Shown: piece by piece, positions 11,391 through 23,690 of the stretch
How positions within the stretch are numbered: the first letter of the stretch is position 1
Layout of the letters: each line of letters opens with the position of its first letter
Assembly (NCBI GenBank): GCA_949825025.1
Contig: OX463786.1
Coordinates: forward strand, 15,647,309-15,711,308
Reading direction: 5' to 3'
From: Siphlonurus alternatus
Taxonomy: Eukaryota; Arthropoda; Insecta; Ephemeroptera; Siphlonuridae
DNA: 64,000 bases
Notes under the pieces: model-generated
Told to the model about the DNA's origin: nothing
The model's input: the letters and a program-made list of their open reading frames with translations, nothing else
The model's database searches: none
Position numbers and translations under genes: made by a program

Positions 11391-14300
11391 TATGGGGGTA
11401 GGAGAGGGGGGGGGGGGATCAGCAATTTGTTACGTCGAAACGTGATGGGTAAAGTGTGATAAAATTTTCTACAGAACGTGTAAGAATTTACTAAATTTCC
11501 CATTTTATTTTTAAATACACAAACCTATCACGGTTCAGAATACAGAGAACTTTTATCTTCTAACATAAAAGGTTTTAGTATAATTTTCATTATTTATGAA
11601 TCCAATCGTAATTTATAATTCATGTAATTATTAATAATGCTTTTGACTTAAATTAAATTATATATTAATTAACTCTCTTGTGGATTAAAATATATTACGT
11701 AACTATAATGTGTTCAGAGATTTCCTACTTTCATAAGTGTACATCACTTTATATGTGTTACACTATACACCGGTAATGTATATACACAGTTTTCTATTAG
11801 CACTTATCGTCATGTTATGTTAGCTAAACATTAATTTTAATTACCGGAGTTGCTATTTTTACTAAAATAATATAAAGGACTTTTATATTTTCAGGGTTAA
11901 AAATAGACAGTACCAGAATAAAACGTTTTTAGTACTGATGTTACTGTATGATGTATTTTAAATAAAAAATTGTTAGTTTTGGTGTACGATTTTAGTTAAT
12001 TCATTGAAGATAGCTTGTTTTGAAGGGTTGATAATGATATTAAAAATATGGATTCAAAAAAAAAAAAAAAACAGAACAAAACAAAACAAATGCTATCATA
12101 ATTTAGCTTTGTCGATTAAAATCACAAACTAAGTAAAATCACAAAATTTAATTTATGAAATGAATCACGTTTTGGGATTTCAAACGCATGCTCAAATACT
12201 GTTTGATTTAGAAGAATATGAAATTATGCCAGGAATATATTTGTAAACTTTTTTTTATTTTTTGTTTGTTTTTTATATGTTATAAGACATGAATTTATAA
12301 TAAATATACTGCATAAATAAACACAGATCACAAAATAAATAAGTGCATTAATCTGGTTAAAAAAAAGAGGGAGAATAAACAATATAAAATACTACTTTAC
12401 ATAAAAACCATTTTATCTTATTTGTGGTAAATGCATAAAAAATAATTTCTTCTTCTCTAAATTTAAATATGTATATTTTTTTTTTCTACTGTCTTATTTT
12501 ATCAAATAAACTTTTTAACGTAGCAGTATAAATCGAATTTCTCTGATGATCAGACTTGAATATAAATGCAAATTAGATCAAGACTCAATAAATTTACTCT
12601 TTTTTTATTGTCATCCCTGTCTCTCTCAATTTAATATTATACTTAACCATAATCAATGGCCCATATTCAATGAATGAAGTTTTGTATATATTTTTTATAA
12701 TTTTAATCAATGAAATGAATAGAGAATGAAATAATGTTTGTCATTTTATAAAATTTATTACATATTTTGATGTGTAAATAATACTATCATAACTCACATC
12801 TTCATAAAAAATTGATGCAAATAGAACTTCAACTTCCATTTTTATAATATTAAGTTGATCAATTCAATAAAATATAAAAGTTAAATGAATACACATGTGC
12901 ATGTATTCTTAATAATAATATACCTAGAATAAATCTCGATCCCAAATTGTATAATTTTTAAAATGGCATCGTGATTATTATGCAAAAAGATGAAGTATTT
13001 GTAATAAAACATAAAACGTTTTCAGTATTAAATATCTTGAAAATAAAGTAGCCTTTGAAAGACTTTTTGTATGCAATTTCAAAAACGTTAAAAAAACTTG
13101 ATGTATTATTTAAAATACATTTAACCTTTTTAAAACAAGTTTAATCTTTGTAAAGAGAATAATAAATTTAATTTGTTGCAGAAGCATAATTCTTAAACTT
13201 TTAAATTTGTACTTGATTAAACTTTTTGAAACAATTTTTTATAATACATATTAAAATATAAAGATGCAATATTTTTCTACTACATATTTATGAAGTAAAG
13301 TGCAACAAAAAATATAAAAGCAACAATAGTATTACAATACAAAAAATAATATTTTTCTTCTTTAATTTATTGAATGCAGTTATTCATTTTCTTATTTTCT
13401 TAATTTTTTTATTAGAAGAAATATAAATAAAAGGTAGAAAATATTTAATTTATATTTTCTGACAGGAATGTTTTATTATATTTAATTATATTTTCATACA
13501 TTGTATATAAGTAAATTGAATTTAAAATAACTTAAGAACTATTTTACTATGAAATAATGATATAAAATAAACCTTTAAAGATACTAAAAGATGTATTTTA
13601 AGTACTATATCTTAGATCTCAAATATTTGTTCCTTTCACGAAGTAAGAAGAGTACACCGTTTTAATTAAACTTTTTGAAGCAAAAATATGTGTGTGTAGA
13701 GAGAGAAAGAAACTATAGCGCATTTTATTGAGTTGCTCTTCACCTTCTAAAAATGTTATATGAAACTTTTCTCTCTTTGATTCCTTAGTGTATATAAAGG
13801 TAATTTTGAAGAAAATTACATTAAAAATTTATAACATTTAATTATAATTATACATATTGTTTTATAAAAATGATAATAATAATGAAAGTCCTAACATTTT
13901 ACAACATTTATTGCAATGATTTATATAAACAAAAAATGTAATTAATATTACTTTTATACAGGATGGTAATAATTTCTTACGTAAAGAGATTAATTTTTAA
14001 AATAAATTATTAAGAATTTCTTATTTGACTTCTGTTTCTTGCATTAAATAATATAACATTGAAACATAATTATTCACGTAAAAAAAGCAAAACAATTAAA
14101 TAATTTATTTAAACAAATACAAGCGTTGATTTCTACAAATTATGAAATAAGTCAACCACGTGTAAGATATGTAGGTAAAAGCGTAGGTCATTATTTTCCC
14201 CTTTGTCTTGCATTTCCAATGAATTTACATAATTAATGAGTTAATTTTGTGCAGTGGCTTATCATACACCAGGCTTGAAGTAATTACGAACGTGGTTTTC

Positions 14301-14463
14301 ACAAAAGGCGAGGGTGGACGGTGAAAAAAAAAAAAAAAAAAAAAAAGGGAAGGGAAGGGAAATTTAAAATATTTTATAAGTTAGTTTGCAGGTCAGAAAG
14401 AAGTCGTGAATATGTTATAAGCTCAAGAATTTATGTAACAAACTACAAGTAAATATAACTATG
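11391..14463. other. long AT-rich stretch without features
   Basis: Three kilobases of A/T-dominated sequence with homopolymer runs (A15 near 12056, A24 near 14323). No coding, RNA or repeat-family signal that I can support. Confidence 0.6.
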
Positions 14464-14583
14464 GTACGCTCCTCGCCTGTGAAAAGTTCCGTTTTGCAGC
14501 CTTTTTAATCTCCATTATGATATACTCACAGATCATGGTGATTAACAAGGTTGCAACGGAAACTTTTCAGAAGCGACGACAAT
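14464..14583. mobile_element. AACAAGGCTGCA MITE, copy 1
   Basis: An inverted pair, GCAGCCTTTTTAATC and GATTAACAAGGTTGC, lies between outer ends CTCGCCTGTGAAAAGTT and CTTTTCAGAAGCGACGA. It belongs to the roughly 130-bp foldback family best preserved at 55163-55296. Confidence 0.65.
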
Positions 14584-14929
14584 ACATTGTTCATTTATTT
14601 TCTCGAATTCTTGAAGCTAATATGAGAAAATGATAAAAGCTGATTGATAAACTAATAAACATCAAATGTAATCTATGAATGTTGCACTTAAGATTCTTAA
14701 TTTTATTTTTTAAGACTATTTTTCCAATCTATATAACTATATATGGTATAGTAAGAAATTACTACATTGAATGAATGGAGTTGAAGCTGTTATAAATAAA
14801 ATATAAAACAAACAAATCATTATTGCAAAGAAAATTTGATGACAGTAATTTGATGCAATATTTTATTTTCTACTACTGCATATAGAAAGTATATATTTTT
14901 TTTTTTTTTAAATTTCCAAATAAAATTAT

Positions 14930-15232
14930 GATACCCGAGTTGAAATAAATTTCATATTTTATTCGCTATTAAGTTCTCTCCTCGTCTGATTTTCTCTTAT
15001 TTTGCACCATTTTATAGAAAAAAAGTCTTATTTTGCACCATTTTATAGGAAAAAAGAAGGAAAAAGACGATATTACAACATATTCTTTCCTCTTATTGAG
15101 CATCAAATGTTAGAAATATTGCCTCCATTTCATCCTCATTTAGCGAGGAGGAAAGAAAGTGAGTTTTAGAGGTAAAAAGATTAGGTTTAGATGTGTAAAG
15201 GATGAGTTGAAGACTCAATTTTTCAACTAGGG
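14930..15232 (-). repeat. dispersed repeat R1, copy 2
   Basis: Inverted relative of 8372-8618. It contains an extra local tandem duplication of about 29 bp (TTATTTTGCACCATTTTATAG, twice near 14998-15056) absent from the first copy. Confidence 0.65.
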
Positions 15233-15235
15233 TAG

Positions 15236-16755
15236 TTATCTGTGGAGAAAAATTGATATTTTTGAAGAAAATCAAAATTCATGAATTTCATTTTTTCCCC
15301 CTCTCTAAGCAAATAAGCAAATAATAAAAATGTTAATAATAACCCAATTTTGTCAATGCAAATAATTACATTGTATAATACATCTTATTGTTAGTATACT
15401 ACAGGTATTAATAAATTCATCTCAACATAAAGTACCATCTCGGTCCCTAGATGCAATACAATGCACTCTTGTGTAAGATTTACTGTGTCCAGAAGTTTTA
15501 GTGTGTTGGAACAAGTTGAAACATGTTGCTGCAGTCTGTGGGGATCACTTTGCCTGCACACAGGGACATGCTGCAAATAGCCTTGTGTGTTCACCTTAAC
15601 ATTTTATTTATAACTTAAGAAAAAAGATTTTTACAAGACCAAAAAAAAAAAGTTTATTTTTGTAAATAAAAATATATGTAAAATATTGATGTCAATAAAA
15701 TGCATATTTACGTCACAGGAAAAAAAGGTACCTATAATCATATTAATATATGTTTTACAGCGAATATAATACATCAGAGATATTTGATTTAAATAATGTT
15801 CCTAGTAGTTTATAATTGATTTAAATGATGTCTTACATTTGAAATGAAACTTCAAAATTCATGACATTTACTTTAAATATTTTAAAATAAAATTTGCTGC
15901 ATTTCTAAAGGCTTAAAAATTATAGCTGATTTGTTTATGAACTTAAAATTATAGGAACAATGTCTGTAAGAAAAAAATTATTCTAAACTAAAACTACCAA
16001 AATAACACGAGTATTGATGAATAAGAATAATTTATTAAATAAACATATTGTAATTTCTAAACTTAAATTCAATTCATAATTATGTTCAGTTGATTTTCTA
16101 TGGTATAGAATATAAATTCATACGTCGTAACGATTTTTTTTAAAGGTGTTACAATGCACGAACTGTATTCAAAATTAGTTTGTAAATCAAATAATTTAAA
16201 AGAAGTTTTCACAAAAATATAAAACAATAACAAAGCAAGAAAAAAATTACAAAACATTGATACTTAAAAAAAAAACAGCAAATGTAAAAACAAAACAACA
16301 TGAACTTTGGTATTTTAAACAATAGAACTGTTATTCTCAAAGATTTACATACATGCAGTAGCATCAATACAACATGTGCTACATACATAATTTACGTGTT
16401 TAACCCCCTAGGGGGTGTAAGCCGGGGATATGAGAGAAGAGAGGGGGCGAGTCCATCCCTTTCTCGTTTCTATATACAACCCCAAGTGACCTAGCTACTG
16501 CCGTATCGACTGTGTTGCGCCAAAACTGAACACTTGCATTGTAAAAAAAACTGTACTTGCATTATTTTGCGTTACTTGTGTATGAAATAAAAACAATTAT
16601 TACAGTACAATCTTGAGGTCTGTATAAGCCCTGCCCAGTGTACACTTTCTTACACCAGTTTCGAGGGTGGGGTAATAAGTGCAAGGCATCTAGAGTTACT
16701 TTTTTTTTTCGTTAACTTGCTAAACTTGTAAACAGGCAGGGTTTACGAACAATAT
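15236..16755. other. intergenic DNA with one less AT-rich patch
   Basis: 15391-15604 is visibly richer in G and C and open on the minus strand for 67 codons with a mixed residue composition. I recognise no family. It could be a lone exon, a decayed element or chance. At 16399 a short AACCCCCTAGGGGGTG palindrome occurs. The rest is AT-rich. Confidence 0.4.
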
Positions 16756-16870
16756 GTATACTCGTCACCTTGGACCCTCTTGCAGCCTTGTTAATCAACT
16801 TGCCCTGGGTTATTCTTACGGGACATGGTAATTAACAAGGCTGCAAAGGGAAAATTTTCGAGTACAGTAC
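16756..16870. mobile_element. AACAAGGCTGCA MITE, copy 2
   Basis: GCAGCCTTGTTAATC and ATTAACAAGGCTGC form the inner inverted repeat. Outer ends are TATACTCGTCACCTTGG and TTTTCGAGTACA. Same family as 55163-55296. Confidence 0.75.
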
Positions 16871-17536
16871 CTATAACTGCTAAATTCGCTAAATATTATA
16901 ATTTAATCATGCTAAATTCGCCTTGTATATTGCGCCTTGTTTATTGAGGTTAGGCAACCTGTTCATCACTTCAGCCATGCAGGTTGCAAATGCAGCAGGG
17001 GCAAGATGGCGGTATTTTTTTTATTCAATGCATAATAATGTATTTTTTTTACATTTTTTTATGGCTGATCTGGTTAAAAAGTCTTGTACTTAAACCGAAA
17101 CTTGTATTGTAATATGTGTTTTCTGAATGAAAGCCTTTTGAATCTGAATATGTTACAAGATTCTCCATGTCGCAAATGTATGTACTGTAGAGTTAATTGA
17201 CTTGAATTTTCATCAATGGATCATTCGACGGTCCACCAACAAGCAAGCAGTCGGACCAGAGGAAAGGCTAACTCGAGAAAATGACTCTCATGACAACGAA
17301 AGAACTCCCCACTTCCTATAAACTCCCTAATGTTGACGATTATTAATATTTTAATATAACAAATTCAAATAGCAACATAATTTTTAATGATTTAACAGTA
17401 GAGTAAATATAACAGTAATAAACGCGGATATTTAAGTGTTTGAATAAAGCTAAATTAAATCTTTAAGATTATTTTGTTCTTTTTAAGAATGAAGAATTTT
17501 GCAGCAGGTTGAATTCTCAGATTAATAAAGAAGCTA
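16871..17536. other. AT-rich intergenic DNA
   Basis: No gene or repeat supported. Confidence 0.5.
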
Positions 17537-17740
17537 TAGTCAAATTAATATGATATTCCTTCCAGAAGTGATCGGAAGTGTAAGGTTTCTGGTCTTTCTA
17601 TTCGTATTTCAGCATTACAATTTCACATACAGGTCAATACTTGCTACTTCAAACCACTTTGTAAAGTTTCAAAACTGAATTACAAATAGAAGAGCTGCAA
17701 ACTTCACACTTCCGGAAGGAATATCAAATTAATTTGACTA
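17537..17740. mobile_element. MITE with TAGTCAAATTAATTTG ends, copy 1
   Basis: The left end TAGTCAAATTAATATGATATT continues into CCTTCCAGAAGTG. The right end is the inverted form with only a few mismatches over about 34 bp. TA lies outside both ends. A second, more diverged copy is at 59838-60021. There is no coding frame. Confidence 0.8.
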
Positions 17741-17867
17741 TATTGCATGTGATGTCAAGTGAAAATAAATTTTATTAAAAGTTATATTGAGATAATAATT
17801 TTATATATTTTGATTTTATATAATCATAATATTCTCTAGTTTACTGATATCTTTGGCGTAGATCATC

Positions 17868-17939
17868 GATCTTGAGTAACACAGAGTATGGTGATTAACA
17901 AAGCTGCAAGTGAGAAGTTTTTCCAAGGCGACAAGTGTG
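17868..17939. mobile_element. AACAAGGCTGCA MITE, copy 3 (right half)
   Basis: Only the right half, GTGATTAACAAAGCTGCAAG to CCAAGGCGACAAGTGTG, is present. The left arm is lost or too diverged to see. Confidence 0.6.
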
Positions 17940-18090
17940 AAATGAAAAAAAAAAAAAAAAAATCCTAATAAACTCATATAGACTAAATAATTGTAACAAA
18001 TTTGACATTTTACATTCATAATCTTTATTGTTTATTGATTGATTTTACAATATAAGCAGGTGAAATCTAATAATTTATACTTTAGACATC

Positions 18091-18204
18091 AGATCTGTTC
18101 GTAAATACACAATCAGAAAGAATCGATTATTTGTGATGTACATTGAACATAAGGTTCATCACAAATAATCGATTCTTTCTGATTGTGTATTTACGAACAG
18201 ATCT
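18091..18204. repeat. perfect 48-bp-arm hairpin
   Basis: Left arm 18091-18138 and right arm 18157-18204 are exact reverse complements over all 48 positions, separated by an 18-nt loop. The arms begin AGATCTGTTCGTAAATACAC. Perfect arms in such AT-rich non-coding DNA mean either recent formation or selection. I see no target duplication and no second copy in the window. Confidence 0.95.
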
Positions 18205-18914
18205 AATACGTCGATCATCTACATATAAACATAAACAACATAGATCACTACAACAAATACATGCATGTTAATGTTTTTGTTTATAAATGCTAATATTTAC
18301 GTATTCAAAGATATTTATGTGCAGATATATGCTTGATACGAAATATATTTTTTCTTAATAATTTAAACCTGAGTATTCGAACGTACTAAAGTAGAGCACA
18401 AGGTATAAAATCCTCTCGTGACCACAGCATTATTTACTATAACGTTTTTGTGGTAAAAATATATAATAAAAAAAATTAAATTCCCTACTACCAACAACAA
18501 CAAGGTTTTATATTATTATAAAAACCACATAAAATAATTAAGCAAATAGGATTAACTATAATAAAAAAATGTTACGTAATATTTTTTAAGTTTTTAATGA
18601 GGAGATTAACATGAAAACAAGGATTTTAATCAGCAATTTGTCACAACACTGACTCAGAAAAAAAAATAAATTAAAACATTGTATTTTATAATGTTATTTA
18701 AACGTTTAATTACTTTTTACATAAAAAACAAGTTAATATATTGAAATTTACCTCACATTGTTGAGTTAAAAAAAAAATCAAAGGTAACATATTGTTGGTT
18801 TTGTAAAATATAGTATATTCTTGCATCTATGCATGTACTGTTTATTTTAATAATAACACGTACAGTACAAAAAAGAATAAATCGGGAAATAAAAATGTTT
18901 TTGTATATTATCAT
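18205..18914. other. AT-rich intergenic DNA
   Basis: Nothing supported. Confidence 0.55.
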
Positions 18915-19185
18915 CGTTGAGCACTGTTGTTGGTTTGTGTATGTAACTCATAATCAGATGGCCGTGAGTTCGATTCCAGGCTAAACTAAAGTTTTCCACA
19001 TGGCGCTACCTAAAGAACACCCACTGGTGCATCCGGAAGTTGATTGATGGCATCTTTTAGCAACTGTCGACCATTATGACTAAGATTTCCATAGTTCCCC
19101 TAGTCTTAATTAGGCAAATGCTGGAATGGACCTTCAAAATCTATCTGCTATATCGGGCATAAAAAAGCCGGGACAAGAATTCAGT
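18915..19185 (+). mobile_element. tRNA-derived SINE (Met-like head), copy 1
   Basis: The head contains CTCATAATCAGATGGCCGTG followed by the B-box-like GAGTTCGATTCC. This resembles the anticodon loop and T arm of elongator tRNA-Met. The body then carries CGACCATTATGAC, GATTTCCATAGTTCCCCTAG and AGGCAAATGCTGGAATGG, resembling the conserved middle domain I know from arthropod SINEs. It ends in an A-rich stretch near 19170-19200. The A box is weak. No transcription can be inferred. Confidence 0.7.
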
Positions 19186-21869
19186 TAAGAAAGAAAATTC
19201 ACTATCATCATCTTAGCTGATACTTTGATGACGTCATTAGATATATGTATGAAGTTTAGTATATGAAAGTGTTAGTAGGCTATTTTCTGCCTCCGTAAAC
19301 TTTTCTCTTCTCTCTTTATTCGTCTTTTTCCAAGCGTATATACCGCCTATAGTAGTTCGCTAGAATATTCTCTCTCCCTTATAATACTGCCGCCGCTTCA
19401 ACCCTTTTACGTTCTTAACTTTTCTTTTTTCCGCAGTTTGCGTACGACTTAATGAAGAAAATGCAGTAGAAAGAAGAAAAACATTTTACAATTTTCTATA
19501 TATGTACTGTAAAATGAATTTTATAAACTTATTATGAATATTAATATTCTAAAATATGATTAACACAATTTTGAATATTTTATTTACAATATTTCTATTA
19601 TGATATTTAAAATGCATGGAATTTTGAATATAATTGTTGATAGTTTTTTTTTTTCCTTAAATTATAACTCTAACCTGAGATTCCCAGAAAGCACTCAGGA
19701 ATGCAAATAATTTTTAATGTCTTATTTAATTTTGAAAACATTACAGAGGATTGTAACACACCCTCCTCTCCCACTACTCTAATTTTCCATAGTTTGAAAC
19801 TGTTATGTTCATAGCTTGCAACAGTTCTCTAATTATAAGTGCAATATGCAATATAGCGAATACCAGTGTATCAAATTGCTTGCTTAAATTACCATGCATT
19901 AGACATAATGGATTAATTTGAGTAAATATGTGTCCATGTTTTTGTTAAAAAAAATGCATTTAAAAAAAAAAATTCATACCCTATGACGTCAAGCTAGGAA
20001 ATAAAGGAGGATAGCTTGCTTTTGAGTCAGCTGCTATTGCCACCATTACAACACTCATGTCTCCTAGTGACGTCATCAGGTTGCGTTTTAATAGTTCATT
20101 TAATTGGCCGGCTGTTATCCACTAGTTATCTGTATATGTTTCTGACTTTGCAACAGAGAGCGTAGAAAGCAAAACAGTATGATGAGTATCTCTGGACGGC
20201 CGAGGTAATAATGCTGCTGGCTTACCCCGTAAGGAATATGGCGTCATTTTCTGTATGTATGTTTCTTACTAATGAGGTGAACTGTTCTGCATGAAGGTTG
20301 AAAAAATAGTCAAGAACCGTACTTCTTAAATTTGACTTTGTACTTATAAAATTTAATTTCTTAAATCCATGACAAATCATTAATAAATGGATTATTTGAC
20401 GAACAACTCCAAAAGTCGACTCTCACTATATATCTTCCCTATTATGACGTCACATGGCGACGTAGTGGACTCCAGTCTAGACAACATTTCCAACTTCCAT
20501 CAGACTCGCAGCAATTCCCGCGAGGAGGTCGCACAACAACCAGTTATCTCCGGGTTCATGTAGCTACGGTCTAAACATGTACAGTACTTTGAAAATATGC
20601 GGCAACACCATTTATGATATCGGTGATATGAGCACTTCCTTCTTTAATAAGTCATAAATTATGATAATTAAAATAAAATGTTTTTGCTTTCATAGCATCA
20701 ACAATTAATATTTAAGTTTCATTTGATATTTTACAGTCGCGAATGAGGCGTGAATATGTTTATATTCTACAACTATGTACATAGTACATAGTATGTATGA
20801 GAACGTTATAGAAGAAAAAATAAGTAAGAATTGTTGCCATAACATAAATATTAAATACATTGAAAGTTACTTGTTTCGCAGAAATAGCTTTTATATCTTG
20901 TCAAACTCCATACTTTCGTTAGATTATCATTATCATGTGTTAAAACTACAATACTAATTATTTTAATAATAATGAATTATAGTTAAATAAAGTTCCATAA
21001 TTTAAGAAAAAAATGAAAAATTGTAGCAAAAATTCGCCAAAATTTTGTAACCATTCGATAACATGCAGCTACTAACAACTCATATAAAATAACGGCATAT
21101 GGTGTATGTTCATTGATTTTCACAGTATTGAAAATTTGACTTAAATGGAGACTGTGTTTACCATGCATGTAAATATTTAACATTGTCCATACAATCAAGT
21201 AAATATCACAACAATTCGCAAAAAAATGGTCATTATATACGAAGTCATATTTTTACCAATACAAGATAATGCTTATGAATAACTAGACAGACAAAACAAT
21301 TCGTAATTGAAATACATTTATATTTTACAGTGTAAAACTGCTATAGAAGTTAATATCAAGGGACCTTACACACACAAACTGAGAGAGAGCATCCATCCAA
21401 CATCAACCTCCTAAATGTGCATTAAAGGTAAAACACATGGGAATATAATAATACAAAAGTATATAATATATATAACGTGTTAACATTCGTATATAATGTA
21501 ACTTTTTGTCTGTTAAAAATTCTACCAAGTTCACTCTCTGTGCTATTAATTAACGTTTTATAAAAGTTAGAGAGAGAAACAAAAAAAAAAGTTGCATTAA
21601 GAATGCTTTGTAGCATTAATTTTTTACATTTTTATTTTTTGAAGTTACAAAAAAAAAAAAAAAAGTTCAAAGAGATGTTAAAAGTAAATTTTATTATTTG
21701 ACGCCGCTTTATGTTAAAAAAAAATGTGTATGGTTGTAATTTTTTATTTTGTAAAGTTAGTATTTCTTTTAAAACAAGTATATTATAGTATGTGAAATAT
21801 TATTTAAGCACAAAAATAAGCTTTGGGTTACTTATTTTCAAATGACTACATATAAATAATTAGTAAATT
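19186..21869. other. intergenic DNA with a TGACGTCA cluster
   Basis: Between 19229 and 20452 there are four TGACGTCA octamers (19229, 19984, 20068, 20445) in sequence less AT-rich than the surroundings, plus a TATATA near 19340 and several CpGs. This could be a cis-regulatory region or the edge of a gene, but no convincing exon is visible. The rest, to 21869, is AT-rich. Confidence 0.4.
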
Positions 21870-22227
21870 CACAGTACAGAGAAGATAGTAGCCAAACTTC
21901 TATACCTGCGCTACGGGGGAGCTGAAGTCAATTTTTGACACTTTTTGAATATTGGGTTAAGAGCTTACTTTTTTTTTTGTAAAAAATACTACATTTTTTT
22001 TCTAATATTTTAGTGAAAGTTTCACTGTGCTAGCTTTAATAATTTTCGAGTTATATAGAGCAGATTATAGTTGATTCTCCTATACCATAACATTGCAGGA
22101 TGCCCCATTTGGTCGTGCCCCTTTCCTATGATTTTAACATTGCGGCGGACAAACATGCCGTTGACGCGACCAGTTTTCGACTTCGATTCTAACATACGAC
22201 TTTCTCTACTATCTTCTCTGTACTGTG
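21870..22227. mobile_element. hAT-type MITE with 8-bp target duplication
   Basis: The ends are a perfect 22-bp inverted repeat, CACAGTACAGAGAAGATAGT and onward. AGTAAATT stands immediately outside both ends (21862-21869 and 22228-22235), an exact 8-bp target duplication. An 8-bp duplication with CA-starting ends is the hAT signature. At 358 bp with no coding frame the copy is non-autonomous. The intact duplication suggests recent insertion. Confidence 0.85.
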
Positions 22228-23619
22228 AGTAAATTCGTATTAATTTAGTCTTTTTTTCGCAAAGATTTGAAAGATTTATGGGTGATGAACATTTTATAAT
22301 ATTAATGGCACTGTAGTACGAAAAAGATATTCTGCTAGTTGTTCAACTTTCCAATAAATTTTAATGAATTTAAAAGAATCATGCATGTCCAAATATGGAT
22401 AAACAGAAATTTACTACAGAATTAAAAATTTTCACAGGTAGGAATCAAACCCACATCTTAAGAATTTCATGAGATACCACTTTTTCAGTTATAGTTCACC
22501 TGTGGTGTTTCACGCTCAACTCTGAAAATTTTCGTATTTAAGAAGTTTGAAATAAAATAAAAGTGACAGCGATTTTGAAATTACTAAAAAATAAAATAGA
22601 TCTCATTTTTTAACAAATTCTTAACAAAAATACATTTTCCAGTATTTGAAAACAAATATTCCAGAAATAGAGAAAAATGTATAAATGTTGTATTCATTTA
22701 ATCATATTCAAAAACAATAAGCAATTTGTTGTTTCTCATATCATAAATTGTAATGCCGCCAAACTTTGTTTATTCAGACGGTGTGTAGAAATATGAAGCA
22801 GTAAGTTGACTGCAACACTGGCGTAAAATTTCTCAAGGGACACGGCGAACGTCAGAGTAAAAGATTGATTACTGAGAGCTCTCTCTCTAGCCTTGGGTGT
22901 GATCTATGGACTACTGCAATGCATGTGAATGTGTTAAAATGATGCACTCTTGTTGTTATATGGGGATCATTTCATTGATATTAAACTGTATATTAATCCA
23001 GAAAAAAACACGGTTAATGTCATTGAGATGATAATAATCGATGTTAATGTGATTAATTGAAAATAAATTGATCGTTTCTTATTTGATCTCCGAAAAACGT
23101 GAATTTGTATAACTTTTAACTAAGGACAAATTTTCTACTTTATTTTGACTCCCTTTAGTTTAATCAGAAATTATACTTACAAGTGCAATAATACTGGATA
23201 TGTGTTTAATTTTGCTTATTTAATGCACTGAATTATAATAAAATCCGTATTATAATTATAAGTTGAAAATTAAAATACTGAAAATCCATTCAGTATCAAA
23301 TAGATATTTAAAACTGTATCTGTATGGGTATCACAATTATAATATGTTAAAGATTTTAGAACAAGTTTAAAATATTGTTTTTCGATCTCAATATTTATTT
23401 CACTACTCATCAATCAAACTGCAGTGACGGACTGCAACACGAACTGTAAGAGACATTGCACTATATTTTCATAATTCAATGAAATACCAAAATATTGATT
23501 TTATTTAATTTTTCTTTTTTAAATTATTATATTTAATGCATTACAACATATAATACAATTCATTAAATTTAAATAAAATTATAATAACAAAATTAGTTTA
23601 ATTCTTTATTATATAATTT
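22228..23619. other. intergenic DNA, possible SINE head relic
   Basis: On the minus strand at 22437-22505, GTGGTATCTCATGA and GGGTTTGATTCC are spaced like A and B boxes of a tRNA-derived SINE, but no body follows clearly. The remainder is AT-rich with no gene. Confidence 0.35.
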
Positions 23620-23621
23620 CA

Positions 23622-23688
<67 letters not shown>

Positions 23689-23690
23689 AT
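23620..23690 (+). repeat. (AAAT)n array
   Basis: About 17 AAAT units. Similar arrays end the LINE at 31203 and the SINE at 58100, so this may be a retroelement tail, but no body could be identified upstream. Confidence 0.9.
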
